A model generated the notes under the pieces. That model had not been told where the DNA came from and did no database searches. It worked only from the letters and a program-made list of their open reading frames with translations. The position numbers were made by a program, and so were the translations under genes. Below are positions 4,311 to 18,100 of a DNA stretch of 31,778 nt, in pieces (within the stretch, counting starts at the first letter, position 1; every line of letters starts with the position of its first letter). Origin of the DNA: a virus; the IMG/VR virus record IMGVR_UViG_3300004369_000078, positions 1-31,778 of that record; one strand, written 5' to 3'.

Positions 4311-6175
4311 TGTCTTTTAATCAATTCACTAATTTAGACTTTTCCGATCTAAGGGCTCAAATTAAAGATTATTTAAGAACAAGCAGTAAGTTTACTGACT
4401 TTGACTTTGAGGGGTCTAATTTCTCTGCACTCATAGACCTGCTCGCATATAATAGCTACATAACCTCATATAACACCAATATGGTGGTGAATGAGGTGTT
4501 TTTAGATAGTGCTACACTAAGAGAGAACGTAGTTTCTCTTGCAAGAAATATTGGATATGTGCCAAAATCCAAAAGAGCTGCACAATCAAAAATTTCATTC
4601 ACAGTTGATATGAGTGCGACCGCAGCAAGAACCGTTACTCTTTTATCCGGACAGGTTGCTTTAGGTTCTGTAGTTAATGGTAATTATATTTTTTCGGTGC
4701 CTGATAACGTTATAGTTCCCGTACAAAATGGATTTGCTTCTTTTGAAGAGTTGTCCATCTACGAGGGCATTTACTTAACAAGTACTTTTATCGTGGATAC
4801 ATCACAACCAAACCAGAGATTTATTCTCCCAAATATTAATATAGATACCACTACAATACGAGTGACCGTTTCTGATGCAGTCGATGAGGTATATACTGCA
4901 TTCACAAATGTTCTCAACGTCAATAAAACTTCGAAAATATTTTTAATACAGGAAATCGCAGATGAAAAATATGAAATTAGATTCGGCGATAATATTGTTG
5001 GGAAAAAACCTAAGAATGGAAGTAGGATTAAAGTTTCTTATATTATAACTAATGGATCTTTGGGGAACGGTGCAAGTAATTTTACATTTTCTGGACTTCT
5101 TAGAGATAACGATGGACTACCTATTACTACCCAAATTTCTGCGCCAATCACAGTAGATAAATCTGCAGATGGCGATGAAATTGAAAGCTTAGATTCAATT
5201 AAATTTATAGCCCCTAGGATATATGCATCTCAGTTTAGAGCCGTGACATCTAATGATTACAAGGCACTAATACCTACAATTTATTCAAATGTTGATTCCG
5301 TATCTACCTATGGTGGAGAGGAATTGGATCCACCAGAATATGGAAAAGTTTTTATATCAATTAAACCAAAAAATGGTACATTTTTGTCACAAGTCACTAA
5401 GAGGGATATTCTGAGATCTTTAAAACAATATTCGATTGCTGGAATTAAACCGGAAATTGTTGATTTGTCTTATCTCTATATTGAAGTAGACTCTACTGTT
5501 TATTATAATTTAAATTTCACTACTGGGTCTCAAGTTGTTAAGTCTAAAGTTTTAAATACTTTAACAACATACGGAAACTCAAAAGATATTAATAATTTTG
5601 GAGGAAGATTTAAATTTAGTAAAGTTAATGCACTGATTGATTCTACGGATAAATCAATTACCTCCAACATTACTAAAGTTATAATGAGAAGAGATTTGAA
5701 TCCAGAAATTGATAATTTTGCTACATATGAAATATGTTTTGGTAATTCAATTTACGTTAGAGATAGTGGATATTCAGTAAAATCTAGTGGGTTTACTATT
5801 GATGGTCTTGAGGGAACCATTTATATGGCCGATATCCCAACATCCAAAATAAAAGGAAGAATATTCTTTTTTAAACTGGAGAAAAATGAACCCATACTCG
5901 TCAAAAATAATGCAGGAACAGTTGATTATGTAACTGGAGATCTTCTTCTTGATGTTGTAAAAATATCTGGATCGGCATTGAGTAGTGGATTTATTCAAGT
6001 TCAAGCTATACCACAGTCCAATGACATCGTTGGACTCCGAGATTTATATCTTCAAGTTGACATTCAAAATTCCGTGGTAAATACAATAGAAGATGTTATA
6101 TCTTCTGGAGAAAATGCATCTGCGACACAATTTGTTTCAACTTCAAGTTATCTAAACGGAAAGTATACAAGATAA
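4310..6175 (+). CDS. gp6: Baseplate wedge protein gp6
   Basis: The 621-residue product is close in size to T4 gp6 (660) and has the same place after gp25. It starts with FTNLDFSDLRAQIKDYLR and a segment (FEGSNFSALIDLLAYN, about residues 34-49) typical of T4-like gp6. It continues with a helical region (RENVVSLARNIGYVP) and long beta-rich domains. T4 gp6 dimers form the inner ring that ties the six wedges together, and with gp7 they make the heterotrimer wedge core. The middle carries a J-like segment (DEKYEIRFGDNIVGKKP, about 222-238) recalling baseplate J proteins. It overlaps gp25 by 1 nt and ends 1 nt before gp7. Confidence 0.88.
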   Translation: MSFNQFTNLDFSDLRAQIKDYLRTSSKFTDFDFEGSNFSALIDLLAYNSYITSYNTNMVVNEVFLDSATLRENVVSLARNIGYVPKSKRAAQSKISFTVDMSATAARTVTLLSGQVALGSVVNGNYIFSVPDNVIVPVQNGFASFEELSIYEGIYLTSTFIVDTSQPNQRFILPNINIDTTTIRVTVSDAVDEVYTAFTNVLNVNKTSKIFLIQEIADEKYEIRFGDNIVGKKPKNGSRIKVSYIITNGSLGNGASNFTFSGLLRDNDGLPITTQISAPITVDKSADGDEIESLDSIKFIAPRIYASQFRAVTSNDYKALIPTIYSNVDSVSTYGGEELDPPEYGKVFISIKPKNGTFLSQVTKRDILRSLKQYSIAGIKPEIVDLSYLYIEVDSTVYYNLNFTTGSQVVKSKVLNTLTTYGNSKDINNFGGRFKFSKVNALIDSTDKSITSNITKVIMRRDLNPEIDNFATYEICFGNSIYVRDSGYSVKSSGFTIDGLEGTIYMADIPTSKIKGRIFFFKLEKNEPILVKNNAGTVDYVTGDLLLDVVKISGSALSSGFIQVQAIPQSNDIVGLRDLYLQVDIQNSVVNTIEDVISSGENASATQFVSTSSYLNGKYTR

Positions 6176-6176
6176 A

Positions 6177-9100
6177 ATGTCAGAAATTAAAAGAGTTAAA
6201 ATTGATTCTATCCTCGAATCCCAAATTCCAGAGTTTTTAAACGAAGATTCCCCACTATTTCTGGAATTTTTAAAACAATACTATCGTTCATTGGAACACC
6301 AAGGTGGAACCTTGGATATTGTCAATAATTTAAAAAAATATAAGGATATTGAAGCCTTCAATAAAGAATCATTAAAACCAAGCACAACCTTAACTTCTAA
6401 AGTATTAGCTTTCGATTCTACTATCAACGTAGTCTCCACAGTTGGTTGGCCCGATACATATGGACTACTTAAAGTTGATGATGAAATTATCACATACTTA
6501 TCTAAAACACCAACTTCTTTTGTAGATTGCATGAGAGGATTTAGTGGTATTGATAAAATTGAATCTGTCGAGAATCCGGAATATCTTAGTTTTTCAACCA
6601 CATCAGCATCAGAACATTCTAATAATTCTACAATACAGAACTTAAGTAATTTATTTTTAACTCAATTTTTCCAAAAGTTTAGGAATGAATTTTTTCCTGG
6701 GTTTGAAAACAGAGAGTTTCTAGGCGGCTTAGAGTTACCAAACATATTAACTAGTGCTAAAAATTTCTATAGTAGTAAGGGAACGGATTCTTCTTATAAA
6801 CTTCTTTTTAAGATACTTTATAACACTGACATTGAAATTGTTAAACCACAAGACTATACTTTAGTTCCATCCTCTAATGTGTACTTTGTTACTAAGAATA
6901 TTCTTGTTGAGAAAATTGGTGGAACCGGAGATCCCTTATATTTGCCTGGTAATTTTTTATTCCAAACTCTTCCTGGAATTGGAACTGTAAGTGCATCTAT
7001 TTTTAACGTAGAATATAGACCGGTTGATAAAAAAGAATTATACGAAATTTCTTTAGACTCTACTTCTTTAAGTGGTACTTTCCAAGTTTCTGGTACAACC
7101 AAAATATCGGAAGATGTTGCAGTCGGATCAGATACAATTTTAGTAGACTCTACCATAGGATTTGCTCAACAGGGATCGATTATAATTATAACAAAAACTT
7201 CCGATTTAGTAACAATTAATTATACTGATAAAACTACGAATCAATTTTTTGGTGTTACCGGCGTTGATAGAATACTTCCCTTTGGTACAGAGGTAGTCGA
7301 ACAAAAATTTGCTGTCAGTGTTCTTGAATCTGAAAGTGATCCAATAAATTTTAGGGTCATTAATGTAATTGATACCATAGATTCCAGTAAAACCTCTAAT
7401 ATGCGTGTTGGGGATAAGGTAAGATTATCTGGATTCGGTAAAGACTTATCATCCAAAGTGGAGTTTAATAACTGGATCTACAACATTCCAACGTATCATA
7501 ATACGAGAACTGTTGTTAAAGTAAGTAATACTTTATATCGAATAAAATTATATGATGCAGTTTACTTTTATCTAAATGAAAATATTATATTATTTGATGA
7601 AAATGATAATACATTACTGGGTTCTATAAACTCTATTGAATATTCCAATCCAACAATTAAAAAATACGCCGACAGTATTCTGGTTCAAGTCAATTCAACT
7701 GCTGGATATGAGGTTACTAACACAATTGGTATACGTAGAAAAATTAATAAGGCAAAACACAATACGGATTATTTTCCAAATTTAAGTAAAATTCCTACAG
7801 GAGTACAAAATACATATCTGGATACTGCCGAATCGTCGATGTTTGTGACATCAACAGGTATTCCAAACTATACTATATCCGCAACTGATAATAAATCTAC
7901 AGTAACAACATCTGGTGCTGGTACAACTGATGTTTTCTATTCTCCAAATCACCCATATGTTACGGGAGAAAGCATATATTATCAGCCGTATGGAAATTCT
8001 GGAATTAATACTGGTGCATATCAGTTAACAAAAATTAGTAATGATACTTTTAAATTATCCTATAGTAAGGCTGATATTTTTTCAAAAACATATATTACGG
8101 CTAATTCTGGCATAACGTCAGACAAAATTGTAAAATTTGGTTATGAAAATAAAACCATAAAAAATCAAAAGTTAGTAAAAGAGATAAATTTAGTACCAAC
8201 TCCTCTTGTAATAGCCGATAACGAAAGCACAAGAGTATCAACCGGAGATAACAAACAACTTGCATTGTTGTCAAATGGCGTCGAATTATATTCCCCCACG
8301 ATATTTGACGAAACCATACATTATGGAAAACTAACTTCGATTGAAGTTCTATCTTCTGGATCTGAATATGACGTTCTATCTCCACCAAATCTAATAGTAC
8401 AAGATACTTCTGGATCTGGAGTTAAGGCAAAACTTAATATTACAGGAAATGTAAAGCAAGTAAATATCATATCTGCAGGAGTGGGGTATCAAACTAAGCC
8501 CAAAATTACCATTTCTGGTGGTAATGGATCCGATTGTGTATTGGAATCAAATTTGGTAAGTGCAAAAATTGTTGCAAAATTTAAAGGAAATTCATCAGTT
8601 TCTGTAGGCAATGATACCATTACATTTGATGAACAATTATTATTTGATGATAATGAGGAAGTAGTATACAATAATAATGGAAATGTTTCCATCGGTGGGC
8701 TGACAAACGGAGCAATTTATTACGTTGGAATACATACTACCAATGTTATTAAATTATATACTACTATCCAGAATTCTTCTGCTAAAATTAATCCAATTAA
8801 TCTGACTTCGGTTTCTAACGGGACTAATGATTTTACTACGGTAACAAATAAAAATACAATCTCTAAAATATATGTTAAAAATCCCGGAAAGGGATATTCC
8901 AATAGATCTATAAGAGTTCCATCGATACTTTCATCTAATAATAATGTGTCGGGAATTAATACTTTCGATTCTTACATTTTTGCAACAAATCATGGATTTA
9001 AATCCGGAGAAGTTGTAAGATATTCCTACACCGAATCCCCAATATCTGGACTGTCTTCACAAATTAGTTATTATGTAGATGTAATTGATACGAATAAATT

Positions 9101-12100
9101 TAAATTAGCTTCTGCTGGAATAGGTGCGACTTTAGGTAACGTCAATCTTATCAATAAACGGTATGAACCTCTCAATACTTTAGGACTTGGAACTCATATA
9201 ATTCAGTATCCACCAATAGTTGTATCTGTCGAAACCATATCTGCTATAGGGGCTACAGTTAATGTTCAACCCATATTGAAACCGGTGATACTTGGTTCAG
9301 TCGAAGATGTGTTCTTGGAAGATGGCGGCGTTGCATTTGGATGTACAAATATTGTTAATTTCCACAGAAGACCAGTGGTCACTCTCCCGAGTATTGAGTC
9401 TGAAGCTTTATTAAAACCTATTATTGTCAATACTTCCATTGTGGGAGTTCAAATTATTAATAAAGGTCGGGGCTACAGAGAAGACGCTACCATCAATATT
9501 GAATCGATAGGTAAATTTTGTGAACTTTTACCTACAATACAAAACGGATCAGTAGTTTCGGTAACTGTAATTCGTGGTGGAATAGGATATGCAGCAACTA
9601 ACACTACATTAAAATTAGAAAATAGTGGTAGTGGACTGAAATTGTTAGCGAATGTGAATGAATGGAAAATAAATCAAGTAGTAAAATTGAAAAGTCGAAT
9701 AACCGAGGATGATGGTTTAATCTATCCTAGCAAAAATCCCGAGTTGGGGTTACAATTTGTTAATCTTTATATTCCAAGAAGTCTTAGACTTCAGTTGGGA
9801 GATAATATTAATCAAAATCTTACAGAACAAGCAGCACAAATTCATTCACCACTTTTAGGATATGCTTATGACGGCAATCCAATTTATGGACCATATGCAT
9901 ACAGTAAAAACTTAGGTGGTCCAATTGAAAGAATGACATCTGGATATGTTCTTGATGTAAATCCAAATTCTAATTTAAGACCTCCTGGGTTTGAATCTGG
10001 ATATTTTGTCGATGATTATGTCTTTATTGGAACTGGCAATTTAGATGAATTTAATGGTAGATACTGCATAACTCCGGAGTTTCCCAACGGAATTTATGCA
10101 TATTTTACTACAGTAATTATAAGCACTTCTGGTGGAGGCCAAAACATTCCTGCCGGTCTTGCAATTCCTGAATATCCCTATGTTATTGGGCCCAAATTTA
10201 AAGATGTTCCTATCGTAAACAATTTCCTACCAAAATTCAATCAAGATTTATATAATTTTAATACTACTCTAAGTAGAAATATTTCGCCATATTACTTGAA
10301 TTACTATAATTCTGGATATGAATTGATCAATTCTGTGGCTAATGATTACAAACAAGAATTTAGAGTTGAATCTGTAAAATCCGACAAAATAGACAAAGTA
10401 AGTATTTTTTCGCCTGGGGAGAATTATGCAGTTAATGATGTGGTTGTTGTTGATAATGAAGACACTGGAGGAACTTCAGCTAGTATTAGTATTTCTAGGA
10501 TTTCCGGAAAAACAATTTCCAATGTTGAGTTTGTTGATGAGTTAATACCAAACATTGATTTTATTGTAAAATCAAATAAAATTGTAGTAGATTGTTCTGG
10601 TCCTCACGGATTGGGAGACGGTGCTGCAGTCAGAATACTAGGAATATCCACCGTAACTTCTTCATACTTAGAGGGAATACGATATATAAAAGTAAAGAAA
10701 AAAGAAGTTGGCTTAGCGAAAAGTGTTGCTGACGTAGGAACTACAGGCGCTTCAACTAAAATTGTAGTATCAGATATTGCTGGATTTGAGCCAAATGATT
10801 TTATTGGCATCGGAACTGAAATTTTACATATAACTAAAATTAACAAACAAGAATCCTCGTTCTCGGTTAATAGACTTTCAAACACAGGAATTCATACTGT
10901 TGGAGTAGATAATGTAGTCTTATTACCTAAGAAATTTGAATTTATTTCGGATAAAGATCCTGTTGATTATGTAATCGGAAACACAACAGTATTTTTTAAT
11001 CCAAAGGAAGATGTAGGCACTGGATCTGATGGAATCAACCGTTTGATTACTGGGCTAACTACATCTTTTTATAGAACTCTGCCAGCCAAGTCAATTTATT
11101 TTTCTGAAGGCCACAAGTTTTATACTGGGCAAGAACTAATTTATAATTGTGGATTTGGGGGAACATCTCTATTTGTTAACAATATTGGATCTGGAGTTTC
11201 ATTTAAACTTGAAAATAATCAAAAAGTATACGCAGTAAACTTAGGAAACAACTATCTTGGACTTTCTACAGTAGGATTTACATCTACTTCGGGGATTGGT
11301 AGTCAATTTAATTCATTGGAATTTAGAGATCTCAATGAATTCTTTGGAGTGATTGGAGTCGGACATTCTCTTACTACAACAAATCCAAAAATTATTGGTA
11401 ACGAAAAAAGAATTTACCTAAAATTTACTACTGCAACTAATCACGGACTTACTACGGGAGATCATATAAAATTAAACTTAGATATTGTCGATGAAGAAGT
11501 AATAAAAGTAATATATGACAGAGTAAATAGAAAAGTATTAGTAAAAGAAATTGCATTCACAGATTCCAATGTCTCTTCAGTAAATGATACTATTGATATT
11601 TCTAGTTATACTGGAGAAATTAAAACTGGAGATAAAGTTGTTTACATTGCAGAAACTCCAATTTCGGGATTATCGCATTTTGGAATTTATTATGTTATAA
11701 AAAATAGTCTGAATACAATTAGATTAGCTCAATATCTTTCCGATATCTATCCAATAACTTCTTTTGTCACAAATGATCAAGGTGTCCCACTTATAGGACT
11801 GCCAAATGTACCAATTAAGTATATAAATTTTGGATCTACAGGAGGTTCTGTACAAAAAATTTATTTTGTAAACCCATCAATAAATATTTTTAGAGGTAAT
11901 AAACTTAAATTTGATTTAAGTGACGCATCACTTTTAAATATGAAGTTGAATTTTTACTCAGACTCACTTTTGGATAAAGAAATTCCAGTTGTTGGAAAAT
12001 CTTCAACAGGATTCATTATTACTGAAAATGGAATTCCGGGAGATTCTGGTTCATATCTAAAAATTGATACGGCACTGCCAGGTACTCCGAGAGCATTTTA

Positions 12101-15100
12101 TTATAATTTAACTTCAACTAACTTATCTGAGTTAGAAAAAGTGCAATTAAGCACAGATTATGAGGTAGTTGGAAATAATCATATAGAGTTATTATCACAT
12201 TCCTTAAATGGAACTTATAAAGTTGAGGTGCTCAATAATAATGTATTTGCGATTGAAAATAATAAAAATTTAACTTACATCGAAAGTCAAGCCGTAGGTG
12301 GTGCAATAAAAACGTATGATACGGATTCGCTCACCGCAGCTGGCCCAATATCCAAGTTAAAGATTAATTTCGCGGGCCGAGGATATAAGAAACCCCCTCT
12401 AGTTAAAACCATACAATCTCACCGCGGCAATAATGCTATAGTTAAAATTGATTCACCAAATATAGGTAGAATTGAAAGTTTTGTAAAAATAAAAGATGGG
12501 TTCGACTATCCAACAGACCCAACCCTGTCACCACAGATGAGTTCGCCATCAGTGGTGTCAATAAAAGATATTCAAAGTATAAAAGATATTTCTGTGATTT
12601 TCGGTGGAAGGGGATATAATAATCCTCCTGCGTTGTTTGTTCCAGAAAACCCAAATATAAAGTTGGAAGCTCAGAGTTTCAATAGTTCTGCTGGAATCGT
12701 TGAATCGGTCAGAATTGTCAAAAATTCTACAGAAATGTCTAAACCTTTAGAAATAGTAACTATCAGAAATTCTAATGGATATGACGTAGACTTTGTAACT
12801 GTCAATGGCGAATTGGTAACTTTAGAATTGGCTAATAGTGACTTTATTCCTACAACGTTTGGGGGCAATCAATCTATCTTCCCATTCTCCATCGGAGACC
12901 AAGTTTTCTTGGAAAATTGTAGATTGACTTTTACCACACAAGGTCAAGCAAATTTCAATTCATCTAGTTATAAGTATCAATTCTTCCCCGTAGTTGGAGT
13001 TAGTACCTCTAATAATACGGTTACATATTCAATGAGTGGAATTTCCACTGGAACTCTTGGTACATATGACTCAAACATTCCTTCGGGCATTGTTGTTAAC
13101 AAAAAAGATATGCCTATTTTCAGAATGAATTTGATTGAAAATGTATCTTATTTTTCAGGCGAGATTGTTAATAGCAACAAGTTTCAAGCTAAAGTACTCG
13201 AAAACGGATGGGACGGCAAACTTAATCAATTAAGAGTCGATTCTGGAGCAGGTGAACTTGAAATTGGATCTAAGTTATTTGGTCAAGAATCTAAAACAAA
13301 TGGAACAATTGAAAGTTTTAATACGTTTATTATGAATTCAACTTTGGGAGTTTCCAGAGATAAAGTTGGTAATATAGATAATTCAGTAGGCATATTAAAC
13401 GAGTTCCAACAAAGAATTTCTGACAATTTTTACTATCAAAAATTCTCATATTCAATTAAAGGAGATATTCCCTATAGCTCATGGAAGGAGTCTGTAAGAT
13501 CCTTAATTCATCCTTCTGGATTCAAAGAATTTTCAGATTTAGTGATTTATTCTGAACCACAACAGACTTTATACAGTGAAAACAATTTAAAACCCAAAAT
13601 ATTAGATTCTACATCTATAATAAATGTTAGTGTTGATAATGAAATATCAATGTATGACAAAACAAATTTTACAAAAGTTTATGAAGAAGATTCTCTTCCA
13701 GACGGTTCTATTGAAACCATTTATATTAATGATGGGTTAATATTAAAACCATATATTAATAACAAAACCAATAAGGTTCTAAAAATTGATGATATATCCG
13801 ATCAATTTAATGGAAGAAGTTTCCAATCCCTTGGCAATCGTTACGCTGATGCATCTGACCTATTATTATATAATCGTAGTTTTATTCGAGAAGAAGTAGT
13901 CGGATTCGTAACGGCTACATATCCATCTATACTTGCAAACGTTGATTGGGACAGAACCATAACCAGCGAAAAATTTGGGTCAGTTATAGATTCTATAGCT
14001 CATGACTTAAGATATGAATCAAATAATAAATCTACCGAAGTCGGACTATCTTATTGGAGTGGTGTGGGTACAAGTTATGTTGCTGGAGAAGTTACGGAAA
14101 CTATAGCTGGACTTAAGTATATTCTGGAACTATCTAAGTTTATTATTAACAATGTAGGCGTACAGACCTCGTACAATCTGTCAACATCTTTCAGCGTATC
14201 CAACTTAACTTATAATAATATATCAGGAATTGCAACTATTACCACAACGGCTCCACACTTATTGACAAATAGTGATTATGTTGTTTTAAAAAATATTGTT
14301 TTATCATGTAATTCTGGCGGCGGATTATCAACCGCTATTTTCCCAAGTCTTGGAGCGGGTCCTGATGGCAACCCAAGTCTCTCTCCTAAAGGATTTTCAT
14401 ATAAGGTAAGTGTAGTAGGAGTCAATACCTTCACAGTTAATCCTGGAATATCAACGATACCTCATGCATATCAAAGTGGCGGTACAGTACAAAAAGCATT
14501 TATAAATGTGGGCCAAGAATTTGATCTAACTATTACAAAAGATACTTCTTGTAACTCTACTTATAATCAAAATTGTTGTGCAAATCAAACTTCTGCGATA
14601 TCCAATTTAATTGGAATAGTTACTAGTATTGTTGGTATTGGAACAACAACTGCTCCTTCAAATATAATTTTACCATCTCTGACTAGAGGGGGATCAATAG
14701 TTGGACTTTCTACGTTTAAATTAAAAAATAAAGGCAAACCTCTATTTAAACATATATTTGAATCTGATGCATCTTTTATAGATGTTGCAAACAATAAATT
14801 TTTTATTACGAATCATAATTATCAAAGCGGTCAAGAACTAATATATCAATCCACCAATTCCCCAATAGGAATCGCTACAACTTCTTACGTTACTGGCATC
14901 ACGTCTTCATTGGTAAAAGTTGGTAATTTTGAAGGAACGGCTATACTTGAAAATGGACTTACAGTAGCTATTAGTACATCTATTACTGGAATATCAACTA
15001 TATTAGTTCCTGCAGGCCCCAATTTCCAACAATACTCTTCTGTGATAGGAATTGGAACTTTGGGAACTGGAGCTGAATTCAATGTTTTTCTAACTTACGA

Positions 15101-18100
15101 TACTGGTACTGGTGTTCCAATAGGAACGTCGATTGTCCTTAATAGAGGTGGAACTGGATACAAAATAGGCGATACTGTGGCTATTGCAGGAACGTACATG
15201 GGAGGTGCATCGCCCACAAATAATCTTAGTTTCATAGTATCAAAAGTCACACCAACAGAGGTATCAGCTCAATCAAATGTTACGTATAGTAATGTTCCAT
15301 CTACGGACGGTAGTGGAGCAACATTTAATATTTCAAGGGATATCGATGGTTATGTGTCTAGTGTCGATGTAGTTAATGGTGGTGTAGGATACTCATCAAC
15401 ATCTAAAGTATCTATTGCAGGTACTTATGTTGGAGGAACATCACAGGACATTGTAACGGTCTCTCCAACAGAATTGGGCACCAATATACTACCAAAAGTG
15501 GTATATGTAATAAAATTGAACGATAATGAGTTTAGAGTTTCTGGATTTGGTACTGGTGGTCTTATAAAGTTGACTGGCATTGGTAGCGGACCTCACTCAC
15601 TTACATACTCCAATCCAGATCCAAGTGTATTAATCAGTATTGATGGTATAGTTCAATCAGCTTTAAGAAGAAAATCATTACAAGTAGTCTTATCTCAACC
15701 AGTTTCAACAGCAACTACCACTCTACTATCCATTTCTTCTGGCATTTCTTCATTGGCTATAGGTGATATTATTAATATTAATAATGAATTGGTAGTAATA
15801 AAATCCGTAGGAATTGGATCTACCAATATAATTGAAGTTTCTAGGGGAGCTTTTGAGTCAATTTCTGGAGTGCATACAGTAGGTGCTGCTTGTTCGGTGA
15901 TGTCTGGAGATTTTAAAATAATTGGAGATACAATTCATTTTACTGCAGCCCCATATGGTAAAGTTGGTCTTGTTGGTTTGGAAACGGGATCAAACTTTGG
16001 GGGAAGAGTTTTTTCTAGAAAATTAGATGCAAACAACCCAATTGATCAGAATATCATATTAGATGATATATCTTTGTCATTCACTGGATTAGCTGCAACA
16101 CAATTTAGTTTAAAATCTAATGGTAATGCAGTCACGGCTTTGTATAATAATGTCAATAATTCGTCACTTATTAATAATAATCCACTCATATTAATCAATA
16201 ACGTACTCCAAGAATCTGGAGTAAAATATGAAATTGAAAATAACGCACAAAATCAAATTAATTTTATAGATGGTCCTCCAAAAGCAGGTAAAATTGTTAA
16301 AGTTGGAATAATGAGTGGATTTGGATATCAACCACTACTTGTAGCCGCTGCTGAAGTTGCCGTATCAGCTTCAGGAACAATATCTTCAGTAATTTTGACT
16401 GGCAAAGGAGGCGGATATCGACAATCACCAGTTATAAGTGTGGCTTCAACTATCGGATTTGGTGCAAGTATAACAGCCACAGTTGGGGTTAGTGGTACTA
16501 TAACAGGTTTTACTATAGTAAATGCAGGAACTGGGTATACATCAACATCTATCCCTGTTGTTAATATTGGTATTCCTACAGGATATAGTAATCTTCCCTT
16601 AACATACTACTCCCCATCGACTGGAGTTGGTCAAGGAGCAAAAGTAACGGTTGTGGTTGGTTCCGGATCTAGTATAATTTCATTTGCAATGGATCAACCA
16701 GGTGTTGCATATAAAGTGGGGGATGTTCTTACCGCTACTGGGATAACGACTGGTCCAGGACTCCGAACGGATATACTAAACATTACAGATTTTACATATA
16801 ACAATGTAAGCGGAATAAGTACAATAACTACAGATATCACTCATAATCTTAAGATAGATGATAATATAAGAATTTCTGGAGCGGCATTTACCTGTGGTTA
16901 TGATGAAGTTGGAATTCAAACATTCTCATATGATAATATAACTGGAATCTGCACTGTAGTTACATATTCTCCTCATGGACTACTAAAAACTGGAGTTCCA
17001 TCTAATCAAACGAGTGATGAAGTCTTCTTATTCAATTTACCTTTTTCTTGCGCTGCAGGATATGTTGGCGTAACAACTACAATTTTTCCAGATGGGACTT
17101 CACCATTTGGTAGAGTATTTCCGGTGCTGAGTTCTGTCGGATTGAATACATTTACTATTAACGCTGGAATTTCAACAATTACTCATACCTTTACTGGATG
17201 GCCAGAGATCGGAATTAGTACATTCACTTATGAGGAATTCACGGGAATTTCAACAGCAACTACAAGTTCAGATCATGGATTTGAAGTCGGAGACAAAGTA
17301 ACTCTTTCTGGTCTTGCTTTTACTTGTGCTGCAGAATATGTTGGCGTAACAACTACAATTTTCCCAGATGGAACTAGTCCGTATGGTTATACACTTACGG
17401 TAACTGGAGTAACTACAAATACATTTACATTTAATGCTGGAATTTCTACTATTGTACATAATTATGTAAGTGGTGGAATTACTAAGAAAGTTCCAACTTC
17501 ACAACGAGTTCTAAGATTTACTGATGAGAGTACTGATAATTCATATGATTTTAGAGTTATTGGATTGGGAGGAACTAATCAATTTACAATTGTTTCTTCT
17601 GCATCTACTATTAGTCATTACTATGTTCAATCTGGAATAGTAAGTTTTAGATCATTCGAGCCATTTTTACTCACAGTCCAAGAAGTTGAAACCGATAAGT
17701 TCGCTGGATTTTATCCAGGACAATTTATATTGTTTGCTAGTATTACTGACCAATTCAATGGATTCAAAAAGAGATTTACACTCAAGGCAATTATTGAGGG
17801 CGAGCCGCAACAAATAAGTTTTAGAGTACCCCAAGGGACTGATTTGGATATTACTAATAATATTTTCATATATTTGAACGATGTTCTTCAAATACCTGGA
17901 GAATCCTACACGTTTGTTGGATCTAGGGTAATATTTACTGAAGCTCCAAAACCAAATAGTTTTTGTTCTATTTTTTATTATAGGGGATCTTCTTTGGATG
18001 TTGAGGAAATAACTCCTCCTGAAACAATTAAAATAGGAGATGGCGTTACAATTCGAGAAAATCCAAATGATCCTCTTGATATTGATCAATTTGAAAGAGT

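Noticed and set aside
6281-6601. 106-residue minus-strand frame
   Set aside because: It is antisense to the N-terminal region of the gp7-like gene leading up to its conserved core, with no family resemblance.
14199-17477. CRISPR-like array from the repeated segments
   Set aside because: The repeats are long, in-frame protein modules inside one gene, without short regular spacers.
17667-18089. 140-residue minus-strand frame
   Set aside because: It is antisense to the continuous gp7-like gene, rich in Ile, Asn, Tyr and Ser as expected from AT-rich shadow frames, and has no motif.
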